DNA of 55,476 bases from Burkholderiales bacterium (GTDB taxonomy: Bacteria; Pseudomonadota; Gammaproteobacteria; Burkholderiales; Eutrophovitaceae). Both the position numbers and the translations under genes were made by a program. The stretch spans positions 1 to 55,476 of the forward strand of contig DATMAN010000025.1 of assembly GCA_035560005.1 (NCBI GenBank), read 5' to 3'. Each line of letters begins with the position of its first letter. The first letter of the stretch is position 1. Shown here in pieces: positions 7,630-17,433 of this stretch. The notes beneath the pieces were generated by a model that worked only from the letters and a program-made list of their open reading frames with translations, searched no databases and was not told the origin of the DNA.

Positions 7630-10356
7630 ATGATCACGTCCGTTCTCAAGAAAATCTTCGGCAGTCGTAACGACCGCCTTCTGCGGAAATATGGGCAGCT
7701 GGTTCAGCGCATCAATGCGCTCGAACCCGAAACGCAGAAGCTTTCCGACACGGACCTGCGCGCGCGCACGGAATCGTACCGGCAACGTGCGCGCAATGGT
7801 CAACCGCTGGACGAGTTGATTCCCGAGGCGTTCGCGACTGTCCGAGAGGCGAGCCGGCGGGTGCTGCAGATGCGTCACTTCGACGTACAGCTGCTGGGGG
7901 GCATCGCCCTGCACCACGGCAAAATTGCAGAGATGCGTACGGGCGAAGGGAAGACGTTGGTAGCGACCTTGCCCGCGTATCTCAACGCACTCGGCGGAAG
8001 TGGAGTACACATTGTCACGGTCAACGACTACCTGGCCAACCGCGACGCGGAGTGGATGGGCCGGATCTACCGCTTTCTGGGCCTTTCGGTCGGCGTGAAC
8101 CTTTCGCAGATGGAGCATGCGCTCAAGCAGCAGGCGTACGCCGCCGACATTACTTATGGCACCAACAATGAGTTCGGCTTCGATTATCTGCGCGACAACA
8201 TGGTGTTTCATGCTTCCGATCGCGTGCAACGCGGACTGACTTATGCAATCGTCGACGAGGTCGATTCGATTCTCATCGACGAAGCGAGGACGCCACTCAT
8301 CATCTCGGGGCAGGCGGAAGACAGCACCGAGCTGTACGTCCGAATCAACGCGATTGCGCCAAAGCTGCAACGCTGCGCCAAGGAAGGTGAGCCCGGCGAC
8401 TACATCGTGGATGAGAAAGCCCACCAAGTCCTGCTTACCGAGGCCGGGCACGAGCATGCCGAAGATCTCCTCATGAAGGCGGGACTGCTGCCGCCAAACG
8501 GGAGTCTGTACGACGCCGCCAACATTGCGCTTGTGCACCACCTGTACGCGGCCTTACGAGCGCACAACCTGTTCCATCGCGATCAGCACTACGTGGTGCA
8601 CAACGGCGAGGTCGTGATCGTCGACGAATTCACTGGACGGCTGATGCCGGGCCGCCGATGGTCCGATGGTCTGCATCAGGCGGTCGAGGCCAAGGAAGGA
8701 GTCAGAATCCAGCGGGAGAATCAGACGCTTGCATCTATCACGTTCCAGAACTATTTCCGCATGTATCGCAAGCTCGCGGGAATGACGGGTACGGCGGACA
8801 CAGAAGCGTACGAATTCCAGCACATCTATGGACTGGAAACCGTGATCATCCCGACGCACAAGCCGATGATCCGCGAAGACCGTATGGACAAGGTCTATCG
8901 CAGCATGAAGGAAAAATACCAGGCGGTACTCGAGGAGATCAAGGATTGCTATGCGCGCGCGCAGCCAGTGCTCGTGGGCACTACGTCCATAGAGAACTCC
9001 GAGCTGCTTTCCAAGATGCTCGAGAAGGAGCAACTTGCGCATCAGGTGCTCAACGCAAAGCAGCATGCGCGCGAAGCGGAAATCGTTGCCCAGGCCGGTC
9101 GCCCCAAGATGATCACGATAGCGACGAACATGGCCGGCCGCGGTACGGACATCGTCCTGGGCGGCAATCCGGATCCCGAAATCAACCGTGTCCGCAACGA
9201 TCCCAATCTGAACGAGGCCGAGAAGGAACGCAAGGTCGCGGAAATTCGCGAGGAGTGGCGCAGGCTGCACCAGCTCGTCGTCAATGCCGGCGGATTGCAC
9301 ATCGTAGGTACGGAAAGACACGAGTCCAGGCGGATCGACAACCAGCTGCGCGGCCGGGCGGGTCGGCAGGGCGATCCGGGCTCGAGTCGCTTCTTCCTCT
9401 CGCTCGAAGATCCACTGTTGCGGATCTTCGCCTCCGATCGAGTGGCCGCGATCATGGACAAGCTGAAGATGCCCGAAGGCGAGGCGATCGAGCATCCCTG
9501 GGTCACTCGGGCTATCGAAAACGCACAGCGCAAAGTGGAGGCACGCAACTTCGACATACGCAAGCAACTGCTCGAGTACGACGACGTCGCCAACGATCAG
9601 CGCAAGGTGATTTACCAGCAACGCAACGAGTTGCTCGAATCGACGGATGTCTCGGAGACGATTCGATCCATGCGCGAAGGCACCGTCAAGGCGATCTTCG
9701 AACAGTACATTCCGCATGAAAGCGTCGAAGAACAGTGGGACATTGCGGGACTGGAGCGGGCGCTTGCCGCCGAACTGACGCTTCATCTGCCTCTAAAGAA
9801 GTGGCTTGAGGAGGACAGCAACCTGGACGAAGAGCGGTTGCTTCAGCGCGTGACAGAGGCGGCGCATAAACACTACGAGGACAAGATCGCTGTCTTCCCG
9901 CCGGAGGCAATTCGTCCGGTCGAACGCGCCTTGATGCTGCAAAGTCTCGATACCCACTGGCGCGAGCATCTGGCGGCGCTCGATCACCTGCGCCAGGGCA
10001 TACATCTGCGAGGATATGCGCAGAAGAATCCGAAGCAGGAGTACAAACGCGAGGCATTCGAGCTGTTCGCATTGATGCTGGAAACGATCCGCAATGAAGT
10101 GACGCGCGATCTCATGACGATCCAGTTCCGCGGGCAGGACGAGGCGCAGCAGGTGCAGGAGAAACGTGCGGAGCTGAGAAACGTGCAGTTTCAGCATGCC
10201 GATTACGACGAAGCGCTCGGCAGATCGGCCGCGGACCAGGACACGGAGACCAGGGTCCAGCCGTTCGTGCGTAGCGGCCAGAAGATCGGGCGAAACGAAC
10301 CCTGCCCTTGCGGATCTGGAAGGAAGTACAAGCACTGTCACGGGCGGCTGAACTAG
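7630..10356 (+). CDS. secA: preprotein translocase ATPase SecA
   Basis: The ATPase motor that drives preproteins through SecYEG. The ATG at 7630 gives 908 residues, full length. Walker A is [12 protein letters not shown] near residue 104, Walker B-like [18 protein letters not shown] is near 210, and [19 protein letters not shown] and [13 protein letters not shown] are in the second nucleotide-binding fold. The C-terminus carries the zinc and SecB-binding motif [14 protein letters not shown]. No convincing Shine-Dalgarno sequence is visible in the 16 bases between an upstream terminator-like hairpin and the ATG, so its expression signal is unclear. Confidence 0.98.
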   Translation: MITSVLKKIFGSRNDRLLRKYGQLVQRINALEPETQKLSDTDLRARTESYRQRARNGQPLDELIPEAFATVREASRRVLQMRHFDVQLLGGIALHHGKIAEMRTGEGKTLVATLPAYLNALGGSGVHIVTVNDYLANRDAEWMGRIYRFLGLSVGVNLSQMEHALKQQAYAADITYGTNNEFGFDYLRDNMVFHASDRVQRGLTYAIVDEVDSILIDEARTPLIISGQAEDSTELYVRINAIAPKLQRCAKEGEPGDYIVDEKAHQVLLTEAGHEHAEDLLMKAGLLPPNGSLYDAANIALVHHLYAALRAHNLFHRDQHYVVHNGEVVIVDEFTGRLMPGRRWSDGLHQAVEAKEGVRIQRENQTLASITFQNYFRMYRKLAGMTGTADTEAYEFQHIYGLETVIIPTHKPMIREDRMDKVYRSMKEKYQAVLEEIKDCYARAQPVLVGTTSIENSELLSKMLEKEQLAHQVLNAKQHAREAEIVAQAGRPKMITIATNMAGRGTDIVLGGNPDPEINRVRNDPNLNEAEKERKVAEIREEWRRLHQLVVNAGGLHIVGTERHESRRIDNQLRGRAGRQGDPGSSRFFLSLEDPLLRIFASDRVAAIMDKLKMPEGEAIEHPWVTRAIENAQRKVEARNFDIRKQLLEYDDVANDQRKVIYQQRNELLESTDVSETIRSMREGTVKAIFEQYIPHESVEEQWDIAGLERALAAELTLHLPLKKWLEEDSNLDEERLLQRVTEAAHKHYEDKIAVFPPEAIRPVERALMLQSLDTHWREHLAALDHLRQGIHLRGYAQKNPKQEYKREAFELFALMLETIRNEVTRDLMTIQFRGQDEAQQVQEKRAELRNVQFQHADYDEALGRSAADQDTETRVQPFVRSGQKIGRNEPCPCGSGRKYKHCHGRLN

Positions 10357-10373
10357 GAAACGCACGAACCCCG

Positions 10374-11600
10374 ATGCCAGTCAATCTCCAGGCACCGGAA
10401 CCCGCGCAGCTGTGCGCCATTCGGGGACTGCGTCTGGGCGCGGCGGCAGCCGGAATACGCAAGCCGGGGCGCCGTGATCTGCTTCTCGTCACCCTGCCAC
10501 CGAGGGCGACGGTTGCAGCCGTGTTCACGCGCAATCGCTTCTGCGCCGCGCCTGTTGTGGTTGCGCGGCGCCATCTGGCTACAGCGCCGGCACGTGCCCT
10601 GATCGTCAATACTGGATGTGCGAACGCCGGCACCGGCGAGACCGGAATCGACGCCGCGCGACGAACCTGTGAAGAAGTCGGTTCGTTGTTGAAGATCAAA
10701 CCGGAGCAGGTGCTGCCATTCTCCACCGGTGTGATCATGGAGCCGCTGCCGCTGGACCGGATCCTGGCTGCTTTGCCGACTTGCGTCGCGTCCCTGGACG
10801 AGGGCAACTGGCTGGTGGCTGCCGAGACGATCATGACCACCGACACGGTGCCGAAGGCGGTTTCGCGCAGTGTCGAGGTCGGAGGCCGGACCGTCACGGT
10901 CACTGGGATCGCGAAGGGCTCTGGCATGATTCGTCCCGACATGGCCACCATGCTGGCCTTCATTGCGACCGATGCAAGAGTCGACTCTGAACTGCTGCGG
11001 CAGGTCCTTTCCTACGCGGTGGACAGAAGCTTCAACTGCATCACGGTCGACGGCGATATGTCGACCAACGACAGCCTCGTTCTGATCGCCACCGGGAGGG
11101 ACGGGGCTCCGGAGATCTCGAGCCCCGAGTCGCCGGAATTCAAGGCGCTGCTGAATGCGGTCGTGTCTGTTTGTCTCGAGCTGGCCCAGGCGCTGGTGCG
11201 TGACGGCGAGGGGGCCACCAAGTTCATCACGGTAGAGGTCCGTGGTGGGATGAGCGAATCCGAGTGCCGCAAGGTAGCGTACGCGATTGCGCACTCTCCA
11301 CTGGTCAAGACCGCTTTCTTTGGGTCGGATCCCAACCTGGGCCGCATCCTCGCCGCCATCGGTTGCGCGGGGATCGCGGATCTGGCCGTCGATCGCGTTG
11401 ATCTTTATCTGGACGATTTGCTGGTGGTGCAGAACGGCAGCCGGGCGGTTTCTTACCGCGAAGAGGAAGGGCAGCGCGTAATGAAGCAGCCGGAGATTAC
11501 CCTCCGGGTCGTGCTGAATCGGGGCACTTCCAGTGCGACGATCTGGACCTGCGATCTCTCAACTCAATATGTGAGCATCAACGCCGATTATCGGAGCTGA
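10374..11600 (+). CDS. argJ: bifunctional glutamate N-acetyltransferase/ornithine acetyltransferase
   Basis: ArgJ transfers acetyl from N-acetylornithine to glutamate, and in bifunctional forms also uses acetyl-CoA, closing the cyclic arginine pathway. The ATG at 10374 gives 408 residues. The Ntn-type self-cleavage and nucleophile threonine is in [13 protein letters not shown] near residue 195. Also visible are [17 protein letters not shown], and [12 protein letters not shown] toward the end. It follows secA by 17 bases; a DUF815 ATPase gene follows two bases after its stop. Confidence 0.95.
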   Translation: MPVNLQAPEPAQLCAIRGLRLGAAAAGIRKPGRRDLLLVTLPPRATVAAVFTRNRFCAAPVVVARRHLATAPARALIVNTGCANAGTGETGIDAARRTCEEVGSLLKIKPEQVLPFSTGVIMEPLPLDRILAALPTCVASLDEGNWLVAAETIMTTDTVPKAVSRSVEVGGRTVTVTGIAKGSGMIRPDMATMLAFIATDARVDSELLRQVLSYAVDRSFNCITVDGDMSTNDSLVLIATGRDGAPEISSPESPEFKALLNAVVSVCLELAQALVRDGEGATKFITVEVRGGMSESECRKVAYAIAHSPLVKTAFFGSDPNLGRILAAIGCAGIADLAVDRVDLYLDDLLVVQNGSRAVSYREEEGQRVMKQPEITLRVVLNRGTSSATIWTCDLSTQYVSINADYRS

Positions 11601-11601
11601 T

Positions 11602-12489
11602 GTGACGTCCCTGGAAGACCTGCTCGAACGAATTGGCCGCCTGCTCGACCGGGTCGATCACCTCGTGCCGCAAGGCACTCGGACCCCGGATTGGAAGGCG
11701 GCCATGGCGTTCCGGTGGCGCAAACGGGGATCGGTCGGGACATTGCAGCCAGTATCGCACCCTCACCGGATCCGGCTCGCGGATCTGCAGGGAATAGACG
11801 AGCAGAAACGCTTGGTCGAGCAGAATACGCGCCAGTTCGTCGAAGGATATACCGCCAACAACGTGCTGTTGACGGGCGCACGAGGGACCGGAAAGTCTTC
11901 CCTGGTAAAGGCGATCCTCAACAAGTATGCACCAAAGGGTCTGCGGCTCATCGAAGTGGAAAAGCAGGACCTCGTGGACCTCCCGGACATCGTGGACGTG
12001 GTAGCCGATTCGCCTTACAAATTCCTGCTGTTCTGTGACGACCTGTCTTTCGATGCCGATGAGCCGGGATACAAGGCGCTGAAGGCGATTCTGGACGGCT
12101 CGATCGCCGCCACCTCTGAGAATCTGCTGATCTACGCGACGTCGAATCGTCGTCACCTTATGCCTGAGTACATGCAGGAGAACCTGGAAACCAAGTATCT
12201 GGGCGAAGAGATTCATCCTGGAGAAACGGTCGAAGAGAAGATCTCTCTCTCCGAGCGCTTCGGGCTGTGGGTTTCGTTCTACCCGTTCGATCAGGACGAG
12301 TATCTGCACATTGTGCGCTACTGGCTCTTGCGGCTCGGCGTGCGGAAGTTCGACGAAGAGCTCATTCGGCGGGAAGCGCTGCAGTGGGCGCTCATACGTG
12401 GTTCGCGCAGCGGCCGGGTTGCATGGCACTTCGCGCGTGACTGGGCGGGACGGCACAGGATCAGGGGCGATCTGAAGGGCGCGAGATGA
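11602..12489 (+). CDS. DUF815 family P-loop ATPase
   Basis: A 295-residue AAA-like ATPase of the DUF815 family; its biological role is not established. The GTG at 11602 lies just after the argJ stop. A helical N-terminus precedes Walker A (GARGTGKSSLV, near residue 92) and Walker B (FLLFCDDLSF, near residue 145). An ATSNRRHLMPEY segment resembles the sensor-1 region, and an arginine-rich C-terminus follows. In betaproteobacteria it commonly sits between argJ and the MutT-ThiE gene, as here. No partner can be inferred beyond this context. Confidence 0.8.
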   Translation: MTSLEDLLERIGRLLDRVDHLVPQGTRTPDWKAAMAFRWRKRGSVGTLQPVSHPHRIRLADLQGIDEQKRLVEQNTRQFVEGYTANNVLLTGARGTGKSSLVKAILNKYAPKGLRLIEVEKQDLVDLPDIVDVVADSPYKFLLFCDDLSFDADEPGYKALKAILDGSIAATSENLLIYATSNRRHLMPEYMQENLETKYLGEEIHPGETVEEKISLSERFGLWVSFYPFDQDEYLHIVRYWLLRLGVRKFDEELIRREALQWALIRGSRSGRVAWHFARDWAGRHRIRGDLKGAR

Positions 12490-12495
12490 GCGCAC

Positions 12496-13452
12496 GTGTA
12501 TAAGGAACCGGTCGAGGTCGCTGCCGCGGTTATCGAGCGCGGCGACGGCAGTTTTCTGTTGGCGCAACGCCCCGGCGGCAAGGTCTACGCCGGATTTTGG
12601 GAGTTTCCGGGTGGCAAGATCGAGCCCGGAGAAACACCGCTTGCGGCCCTGAAGCGCGAGCTGAGCGAAGAGCTGGGCGTCGGAATAGTGGCGGCGTATC
12701 CCTGGGTCACACGGATTTACTCCTATCCGCATGCCACCGTGCGCCTGAATTTCCTCCGTGTGACCGTCTGGACGGGGGAGCCGGTTGGACGAGAAGGCCA
12801 GAGCATCTGTTGGCAGCAACCGGGACGCCCTTCGGTCGGACCGATGCTTCCGGCGAATGCACCCGTATTGAGGGCACTGGAATTGCCGTTGATCTATGCG
12901 ATCACCCATGCCAGTGGATATGGGATCGACGCGGCGCTGCTGCGACTTGACGCCGCGTTGGCGCGCGGCGTCCGGCTGGTTCAGCTCAGAGAAAGCGAGC
13001 TTTCCCAGGGGCAGCTCGAGTACTTCGCGGCGGAGGCCATTGCACGCGTTCACCGTGTCGGCGGCCGAGTTCTGATCAATGGAGACGAGGTACTCGCGAA
13101 TCGGCTCGGAGCGGACGGTGTGCACCTCGCTTCGGCGAAGCTCGCGACTGCACGCGAGCGCCCCCGCTGCGAGTGGTGCGCTGCCTCCTGCCACGATCGA
13201 GCCGAGCTCGACATGGCGCTGCGCTTGGGCGTCGACTTCGTTGTGCTGGGCCCCGTCAAGCCCACGCCTTCTCATCCAAGCGCCCGCACGCTCGGCTGGG
13301 ACGGGCTGGCAAAGCTGTCAAGAGGCTATCCGCTTCCAATCTACGCTCTGGGCGGATTGCGACGATCCGATCTGGCTCAGGCGCGAGCGCACGGTGCGCA
13401 TGGTCTTGCGATGATTCGCGGCGCGTGGGAAGAGCAGAGCAACCCTGAATAG
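12496..13452 (+). CDS. Nudix (MutT-like) hydrolase fused to a ThiE-like domain
   Basis: A two-domain protein of 318 residues starting at GTG 12496. Residues 1-130 form a Nudix domain with the complete box GGKIEPGETPLAALKRELSE followed by ELGV, expected to clean oxidised dNTPs such as 8-oxo-dGTP. Residues about 132-310 form a thiamine-phosphate-synthase-like barrel (VQLRESELS, LINGDEVLANRLGADGVHL, VLGPVKPTPSHP, YALGGL). Several usual ThiE positions differ (VQLRES for VQYRxK; the TxTK lysine missing), so this half may not make thiamine phosphate. Such fusions are known in beta- and gammaproteobacteria. It converges on yacG. Confidence 0.88.
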   Translation: MYKEPVEVAAAVIERGDGSFLLAQRPGGKVYAGFWEFPGGKIEPGETPLAALKRELSEELGVGIVAAYPWVTRIYSYPHATVRLNFLRVTVWTGEPVGREGQSICWQQPGRPSVGPMLPANAPVLRALELPLIYAITHASGYGIDAALLRLDAALARGVRLVQLRESELSQGQLEYFAAEAIARVHRVGGRVLINGDEVLANRLGADGVHLASAKLATARERPRCEWCAASCHDRAELDMALRLGVDFVVLGPVKPTPSHPSARTLGWDGLAKLSRGYPLPIYALGGLRRSDLAQARAHGAHGLAMIRGAWEEQSNPE

Positions 13453-13534
13453 GCTGCCACGTATTGCACTCGCTGGCGCGGTTACGCTCGCATCCGCGAC
13501 CTCGAACGGCAAGCCCTCTTAACGCGGGCGTGCT

Positions 13535-13744
13535 TTACCCAGAACCCGTCTGGTCCTGCCCCGACTTGGCGTGCTCCTCCTCGGCCTGGGGGATCCGATA
13601 GCTCTCGCTCGCCCATTGTCCAAGATCGATCAGCTTGCAGCGCTCGCTGCAGAACGGCCGATAGGGATTGGACTGCTGCCACGTGGTCGGAGTCCCGCAC
13701 TGGGGGCAGCTGACCGATCGCAGATTGGGTTTGGATTGACTCAA
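13535..13744 (-). CDS. yacG: DNA gyrase inhibitor YacG
   Basis: A small zinc protein (69 residues) that binds GyrB and inhibits gyrase in E. coli. The zinc site CPQCGTPT...[14 protein letters not shown] matches the family, including the conserved RCKxIDLGxW segment. The tail is acidic and disordered. It is the last gene of the coaE-zapD-yacG cluster, seven bases after the zapD stop, an arrangement conserved in many beta- and gammaproteobacteria. Confidence 0.93.
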   Translation of the reverse strand: MSQSKPNLRSVSCPQCGTPTTWQQSNPYRPFCSERCKLIDLGQWASESYRIPQAEEEHAKSGQDQTGSG

Positions 13745-13751
13745 GAATCGC

Positions 13752-14582
13752 TCAAAGATTGCAGAAGGTCAGTTCAAAGGCTACGTCCTCGGTGCTCGTG
13801 CGGCGCTGGCTCCCGGAGGCCTCGGTAAATCGGACGTTGAGCGCGTACTTGTTCGCGCTGATCTCGGGAATGCAGTCATAGCTGCGGGACAGGCGCACGC
13901 GTATCAGCTGCGCCAGCCGACCCGCGAGCATCTGCTGGTACACGCCCTGCTGAGCGACCTGCTGGCTGGTCTTGCCACTCTCGCGCAGCAGCTTGAGAAT
14001 GACCCGCACGCCGTTGCGGATGGGCACAAAAGGTGCGAGCCAGTTGTGCAGGTCAACGCGTCGCTCATGTGCGTCGCGGTTGAGCCAGAAATGATAGGAA
14101 GGCAGATCGAACTCGCATACCCCTCCGGGGATAGCGGAGCGCTGCTTGATGCTCATGAGCCAGTCGTTTTCACGCAACTCCTGGCCGGTTTTCCCGGAAG
14201 CCAGAAACAGGTCCGAAACGCTCCTCTCGATATCGGAGAGCACGCCCGTGAGCGCTTCCTGCGACACCGACGGGTTATTCCTTAGGAATTCGAGCTGATG
14301 CTTCTGCCGTTCGAGTTCCTGCATCAGGTCGGACTTGAGGTCCGCACGGCCTGCAACGTCCAGGATCTCGAACAGCGACAAGAGCGCGACGTGATGCTCC
14401 TCCGGGTCGTTCTTGGCGGCAAAGTACCCCACCCGCTCGTACAAGTCCTCGAGTCGGAGCAGGGTGCGGATTCTTTCGTTAAGCGGGAACTCGTAGCTGA
14501 TCACGTCGCCGGCACTGCCCGAGTCGCGCCCTAGTATCGGCGAAACGCCTGCAAAAGGAAAGACCGAATCCCGCCCAATCAT
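13752..14582 (-). CDS. zapD: cell division protein ZapD
   Basis: ZapD (YacF) cross-links FtsZ filaments and stabilises the Z ring. The family core begins [20 protein letters not shown] and continues with a helical domain and LPSYHFWLN before a beta-rich C-terminal part. The ATG at 14582 overlaps the coaE stop as ATGA and yields 276 residues with a 26-residue leader not typical of the family. A GTG at 14504 would give the usual start and about 250 residues. Both are plausible: coupling favours the first, family length the second. Confidence 0.9.
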   Translation of the reverse strand: MIGRDSVFPFAGVSPILGRDSGSAGDVISYEFPLNERIRTLLRLEDLYERVGYFAAKNDPEEHHVALLSLFEILDVAGRADLKSDLMQELERQKHQLEFLRNNPSVSQEALTGVLSDIERSVSDLFLASGKTGQELRENDWLMSIKQRSAIPGGVCEFDLPSYHFWLNRDAHERRVDLHNWLAPFVPIRNGVRVILKLLRESGKTSQQVAQQGVYQQMLAGRLAQLIRVRLSRSYDCIPEISANKYALNVRFTEASGSQRRTSTEDVAFELTFCNL

Positions 14583-15193
14583 CGTTTGTCGCGGCGCGCC
14601 AGCTCCAGGTATTTCTCATGTAGAGCGCTGATCGCCGGAATCAGCGCTTCAACCGGGCCGTCGTTTACCAGAACGTCGTCCGCTTTCACTAGGCGCTGCG
14701 TTCTCGAGGCCTGGGCACGCAGGATCGCCTCGACCGCACTTCTCTCCAGGCCGCTGCGACGCATGACGCGCTCGATCTGAAGCTCTTCGGGACAATCCAC
14801 TACCAGGATCCGGTCAGCGATATCGCGGTACGCCCCGGTTTCAATCAGCAACGGGACCACCAGGACGACATAGGGAGCGCGTGCCTCTTTTTTTAGCTCC
14901 TGCTCGACTTTGGAGCGGATAGCCGGATGGAGCAATGATTCCAGGCGCAGGCGCTCGTCCGGAACGGCGAACACCCTTTCCCGCAGGCGTGTGCGGTCCA
15001 GAGTGCCGCTCGGGGTCAAGATCTGCGGACCGAAGGCCGCGACGATCGCCGCTAGCGTCGGCTCCCCGGGCTTGGTAAGGGCGCGTGCGATTGCATCGGT
15101 GTCCACGATCCCAGCGCCCAGACGCCCGAATTGCTCGGCCACCGTGGTCTTGCCGCACCCGATTCCGCCCGTCAGCGCAACTACGAACGGCAT
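14579..15193 (-). CDS. coaE: dephospho-CoA kinase
   Basis: CoaE phosphorylates dephospho-CoA at the 3' hydroxyl, the last step of coenzyme A synthesis. It has 204 residues. The P-loop is LTGGIGCGKTTVAEQF, followed by VDTDAIAR; HPAIRSKVEQEL and VVPLLIETGAYRDIADRILVVDCPEE are the lid and core motifs. It lies four bases downstream of pilD and overlaps zapD, so pilD-coaE-zapD-yacG probably form one transcription unit. Confidence 0.96.
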   Translation of the reverse strand: MPFVVALTGGIGCGKTTVAEQFGRLGAGIVDTDAIARALTKPGEPTLAAIVAAFGPQILTPSGTLDRTRLRERVFAVPDERLRLESLLHPAIRSKVEQELKKEARAPYVVLVVPLLIETGAYRDIADRILVVDCPEELQIERVMRRSGLERSAVEAILRAQASRTQRLVKADDVLVNDGPVEALIPAISALHEKYLELARRDKR

Positions 15194-15197
15194 GGTC

Positions 15198-16094
15198 TCA
15201 GCGGAACAGCTGCAGGTAGGTCCGGTTCAGATACTCGCCCCAGAGCAGCGCGATGAGCCCAGCTGCGGCCAGGTAGGGCCCAAAAGGGATGGGTGTGCCG
15301 CGCTTATGCCGCTTCAGCGCGATCAACGCAATGCCGACGGCCGCGCCGACGAACGATGAGAGCAGTATCACGAGCGGAAGCATCTTCCAGCCCAGCCATG
15401 CGCCGATCGCACCGAGCAGCTTGAAGTCGCCGAAGCCCATGCCTTCCTTGCCCGTCGCCATCTTGAACAGCCAGTAGACCGACCACAGGGACAAGTAGCC
15501 GGCCGCCGCTCCGATAACCGCTTCGAACAGCGGAGCGAAGGTTGCTCCTAGGTTGAAAAGCAAACCGGTCCAGAGCAGCGGCAAGGTAATATCGTCGGGC
15601 AGGAATTGGGTATCGATGTCGATGACCGTCAATGCGATCAGCGACCAGGCGAACAATGCAGCGCCGAGCGCCGCCAGGGAGAAGCCGTACCGCCAGGCCA
15701 GATAGCCGGCGGTGATCCCGCTGATCGCTTCCACGATCGGATAACGGGCCGATATCGCCGTGCCGCAGCCCGCACACTTCCCGCGCAGCCAGAGGTAACT
15801 GATCACGGGAACGTTCTGCCAGGCGCGAATTCGGTAACCGCATTTCGGGCAGTGCGAGCCTGGCACGATCAGGTTGTAGCGCGTGGTGGCTGGCGTGCCG
15901 CGCAACGCGGCTGCGCAATCGGCGGACCCGGATTCCTCGGCCAGTTTCGCCGCCTGTTCTCGCCACTCGCGCTCCATCATGCGCGGCAGACGGTGGATGA
16001 CCACGTTGATAAAACTACCGACCAGCAGACCGAATACCCCGGCTACGGCGGCAAGCGCTCCGGGGTGCGTTTGGAGAAAAACCAACTCGTACAT
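15198..16094 (-). CDS. pilD: type IV prepilin peptidase/N-methyltransferase PilD
   Basis: An inner-membrane aspartyl protease that cleaves and methylates type IV prepilins and type II secretion pseudopilins. It has 298 residues and about eight membrane helices. The N-terminal cytoplasmic domain has the two CxxC pairs (CPKCGYRI and CAGCGTAI) found in bifunctional enzymes. The catalytic aspartates are in TVIDIDTQFLPDD and in GMGFGDFKLLGAIGAWLGW. The N-terminal GSFINVVIHRLP is typical. It is separated from pilC by an intrinsic terminator. PilD remains intact although pilB upstream is broken. Confidence 0.96.
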   Translation of the reverse strand: MYELVFLQTHPGALAAVAGVFGLLVGSFINVVIHRLPRMMEREWREQAAKLAEESGSADCAAALRGTPATTRYNLIVPGSHCPKCGYRIRAWQNVPVISYLWLRGKCAGCGTAISARYPIVEAISGITAGYLAWRYGFSLAALGAALFAWSLIALTVIDIDTQFLPDDITLPLLWTGLLFNLGATFAPLFEAVIGAAAGYLSLWSVYWLFKMATGKEGMGFGDFKLLGAIGAWLGWKMLPLVILLSSFVGAAVGIALIALKRHKRGTPIPFGPYLAAAGLIALLWGEYLNRTYLQLFR

Positions 16095-16135
16095 CCTTGT
16101 CTCGAGTGTCGCGGGTCGAAGCCGGGAAAGCCGAC

Positions 16136-16164
16136 AAAAAAGCGCCCGCGCATTGCGCGGACGC
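16136..16164 (-). terminator. intrinsic terminator between pilC and pilD
   Basis: Read on the - strand: a 10-base-pair stem (GCGTCCGCGC with GCGCGGGCGC, one T-G pair), an AAT loop and six T residues. It lies 20 bases after the pilC stop, so pilD and downstream genes should rely on another promoter or on read-through. Confidence 0.82.
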
Positions 16165-16183
16165 TTGTTGATCTGCAGCCCCG

Positions 16184-17410
16184 TTACACCGCCTGTCCCA
16201 TCTTGAAGATCGGCAGGTACATGGCGATGACCATGCCCCCGATCAGCACCCCCAGCACAACCATGATCATGGGCTCCATCAGGCTGGACAGCGCCTCGAC
16301 CGCATCATCCACCTCGCGCTCGAAGAAATCCGCTACCTTGCCCAGCATTCCATCCAGAGCACCGGACTCCTCTCCGATCGCCACCATCTGAACCACCATG
16401 CTGGGGAAGACCTCGCTGTTTTGCATTGCCACCGTCAGGCTCGTCCCAGTGCTTACCTCGCTCTGGATTTTCTTGGTGGCTTCCAGGTAGACATAGTTGC
16501 CAGCGGCGCCGCCCACCGACTCGAGCGCTTCCACCAGTGGCACGCCAGCCGCGAACATGGTCGACAGTGTCCGCGTCCAGCGCGCGATGGTCGCCTTGCG
16601 GATCACCGGACCGAAGATCGGGAGCTTCAGGAAAAGCCGGTCCATGACCTGCTGCATCCGCAAGGAACGCTTCCAGGTGTAGAAGAAGAACCACACGCCG
16701 AATCCAACTCCCCCGAAAATCGCCCACCAGTACTTGACGAAGAAGTCCGACATGGCCATGACCAGCAGGGTTGGCCCCGGCAAGTCGGCACCGAAGCTAG
16801 TGAACAGCTCCTTGAACGCCGGAATGACGAAAATCATGATCACCGCAGTGATGATGAAGGCGACCACAATGATCGACACGGGGTAAAACATGGCGGACTT
16901 GATCTTGCTCTTGATGGCCAGAATCTTTTCTTTGTAGGTCGCGAGCCGGTCGAGCAGGCTGTCCAGAATACCGGCCTGCTCGCCAGCCTGGACGAGGTTA
17001 CAGAACAGGGCGTCGAAATACAGCGGATGCTTGCGGAAGGCCGCCGTCAGGCTGTTGCCGGTCTCCACCTCGTTCTTGATGTCCATGAGCAGGCGGGCCA
17101 CCGCAGGGTTGGAGTGACCTTTGCCCACGATGTCAAATGCCTGAAGCAGGGGAACGCCGGACTTCATCATGGTCGCCAGTTGGCGGGTGAAGAAGGTGAT
17201 ATCCTTTTCCGTTACCTTGCCGCCGAGCCCGGGGCGCTGACGCTTGACCTTGAGTACCGTTATTCCTTGCCGGCGTAGCGTCGAGGTGACCACCGTCTCT
17301 CCTCCGGCGCGCATCTCGCCTTTGAGCAGCTTGCCTGCCTTGTCCTTGCCTTCCCAAGAGTAGGTATATTCCTTGACGTCCTTGCGGAATGCAGCGGTTG
17401 CCGTTGCCAT
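16184..17410 (-). CDS. pilC: type IV pilus inner-membrane platform protein PilC
   Basis: The polytopic platform on which the PilB and PilT motors act to assemble and retract pilin. It has 408 residues with the two repeated GspF/T2SSF domains (from about residue 73, FFTRQLATMMKSGVPLLQAFDIV, shown in part, and again from about 275, WTRTLSTMFAAGVPLVEAL). Three hydrophobic membrane segments lie near residues 175-200, 225-250 and 380-402. It starts 23 bases after the pilB remnant ends, as in a pilBCD cluster. The gene itself looks intact. Confidence 0.95.
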   Translation of the reverse strand: MATATAAFRKDVKEYTYSWEGKDKAGKLLKGEMRAGGETVVTSTLRRQGITVLKVKRQRPGLGGKVTEKDITFFTRQLATMMKSGVPLLQAFDIVGKGHSNPAVARLLMDIKNEVETGNSLTAAFRKHPLYFDALFCNLVQAGEQAGILDSLLDRLATYKEKILAIKSKIKSAMFYPVSIIVVAFIITAVIMIFVIPAFKELFTSFGADLPGPTLLVMAMSDFFVKYWWAIFGGVGFGVWFFFYTWKRSLRMQQVMDRLFLKLPIFGPVIRKATIARWTRTLSTMFAAGVPLVEALESVGGAAGNYVYLEATKKIQSEVSTGTSLTVAMQNSEVFPSMVVQMVAIGEESGALDGMLGKVADFFEREVDDAVEALSSLMEPMIMVVLGVLIGGMVIAMYLPIFKMGQAV

Positions 17411-17433
17411 GTGCCAGTCCCCTTCTGAATCGC

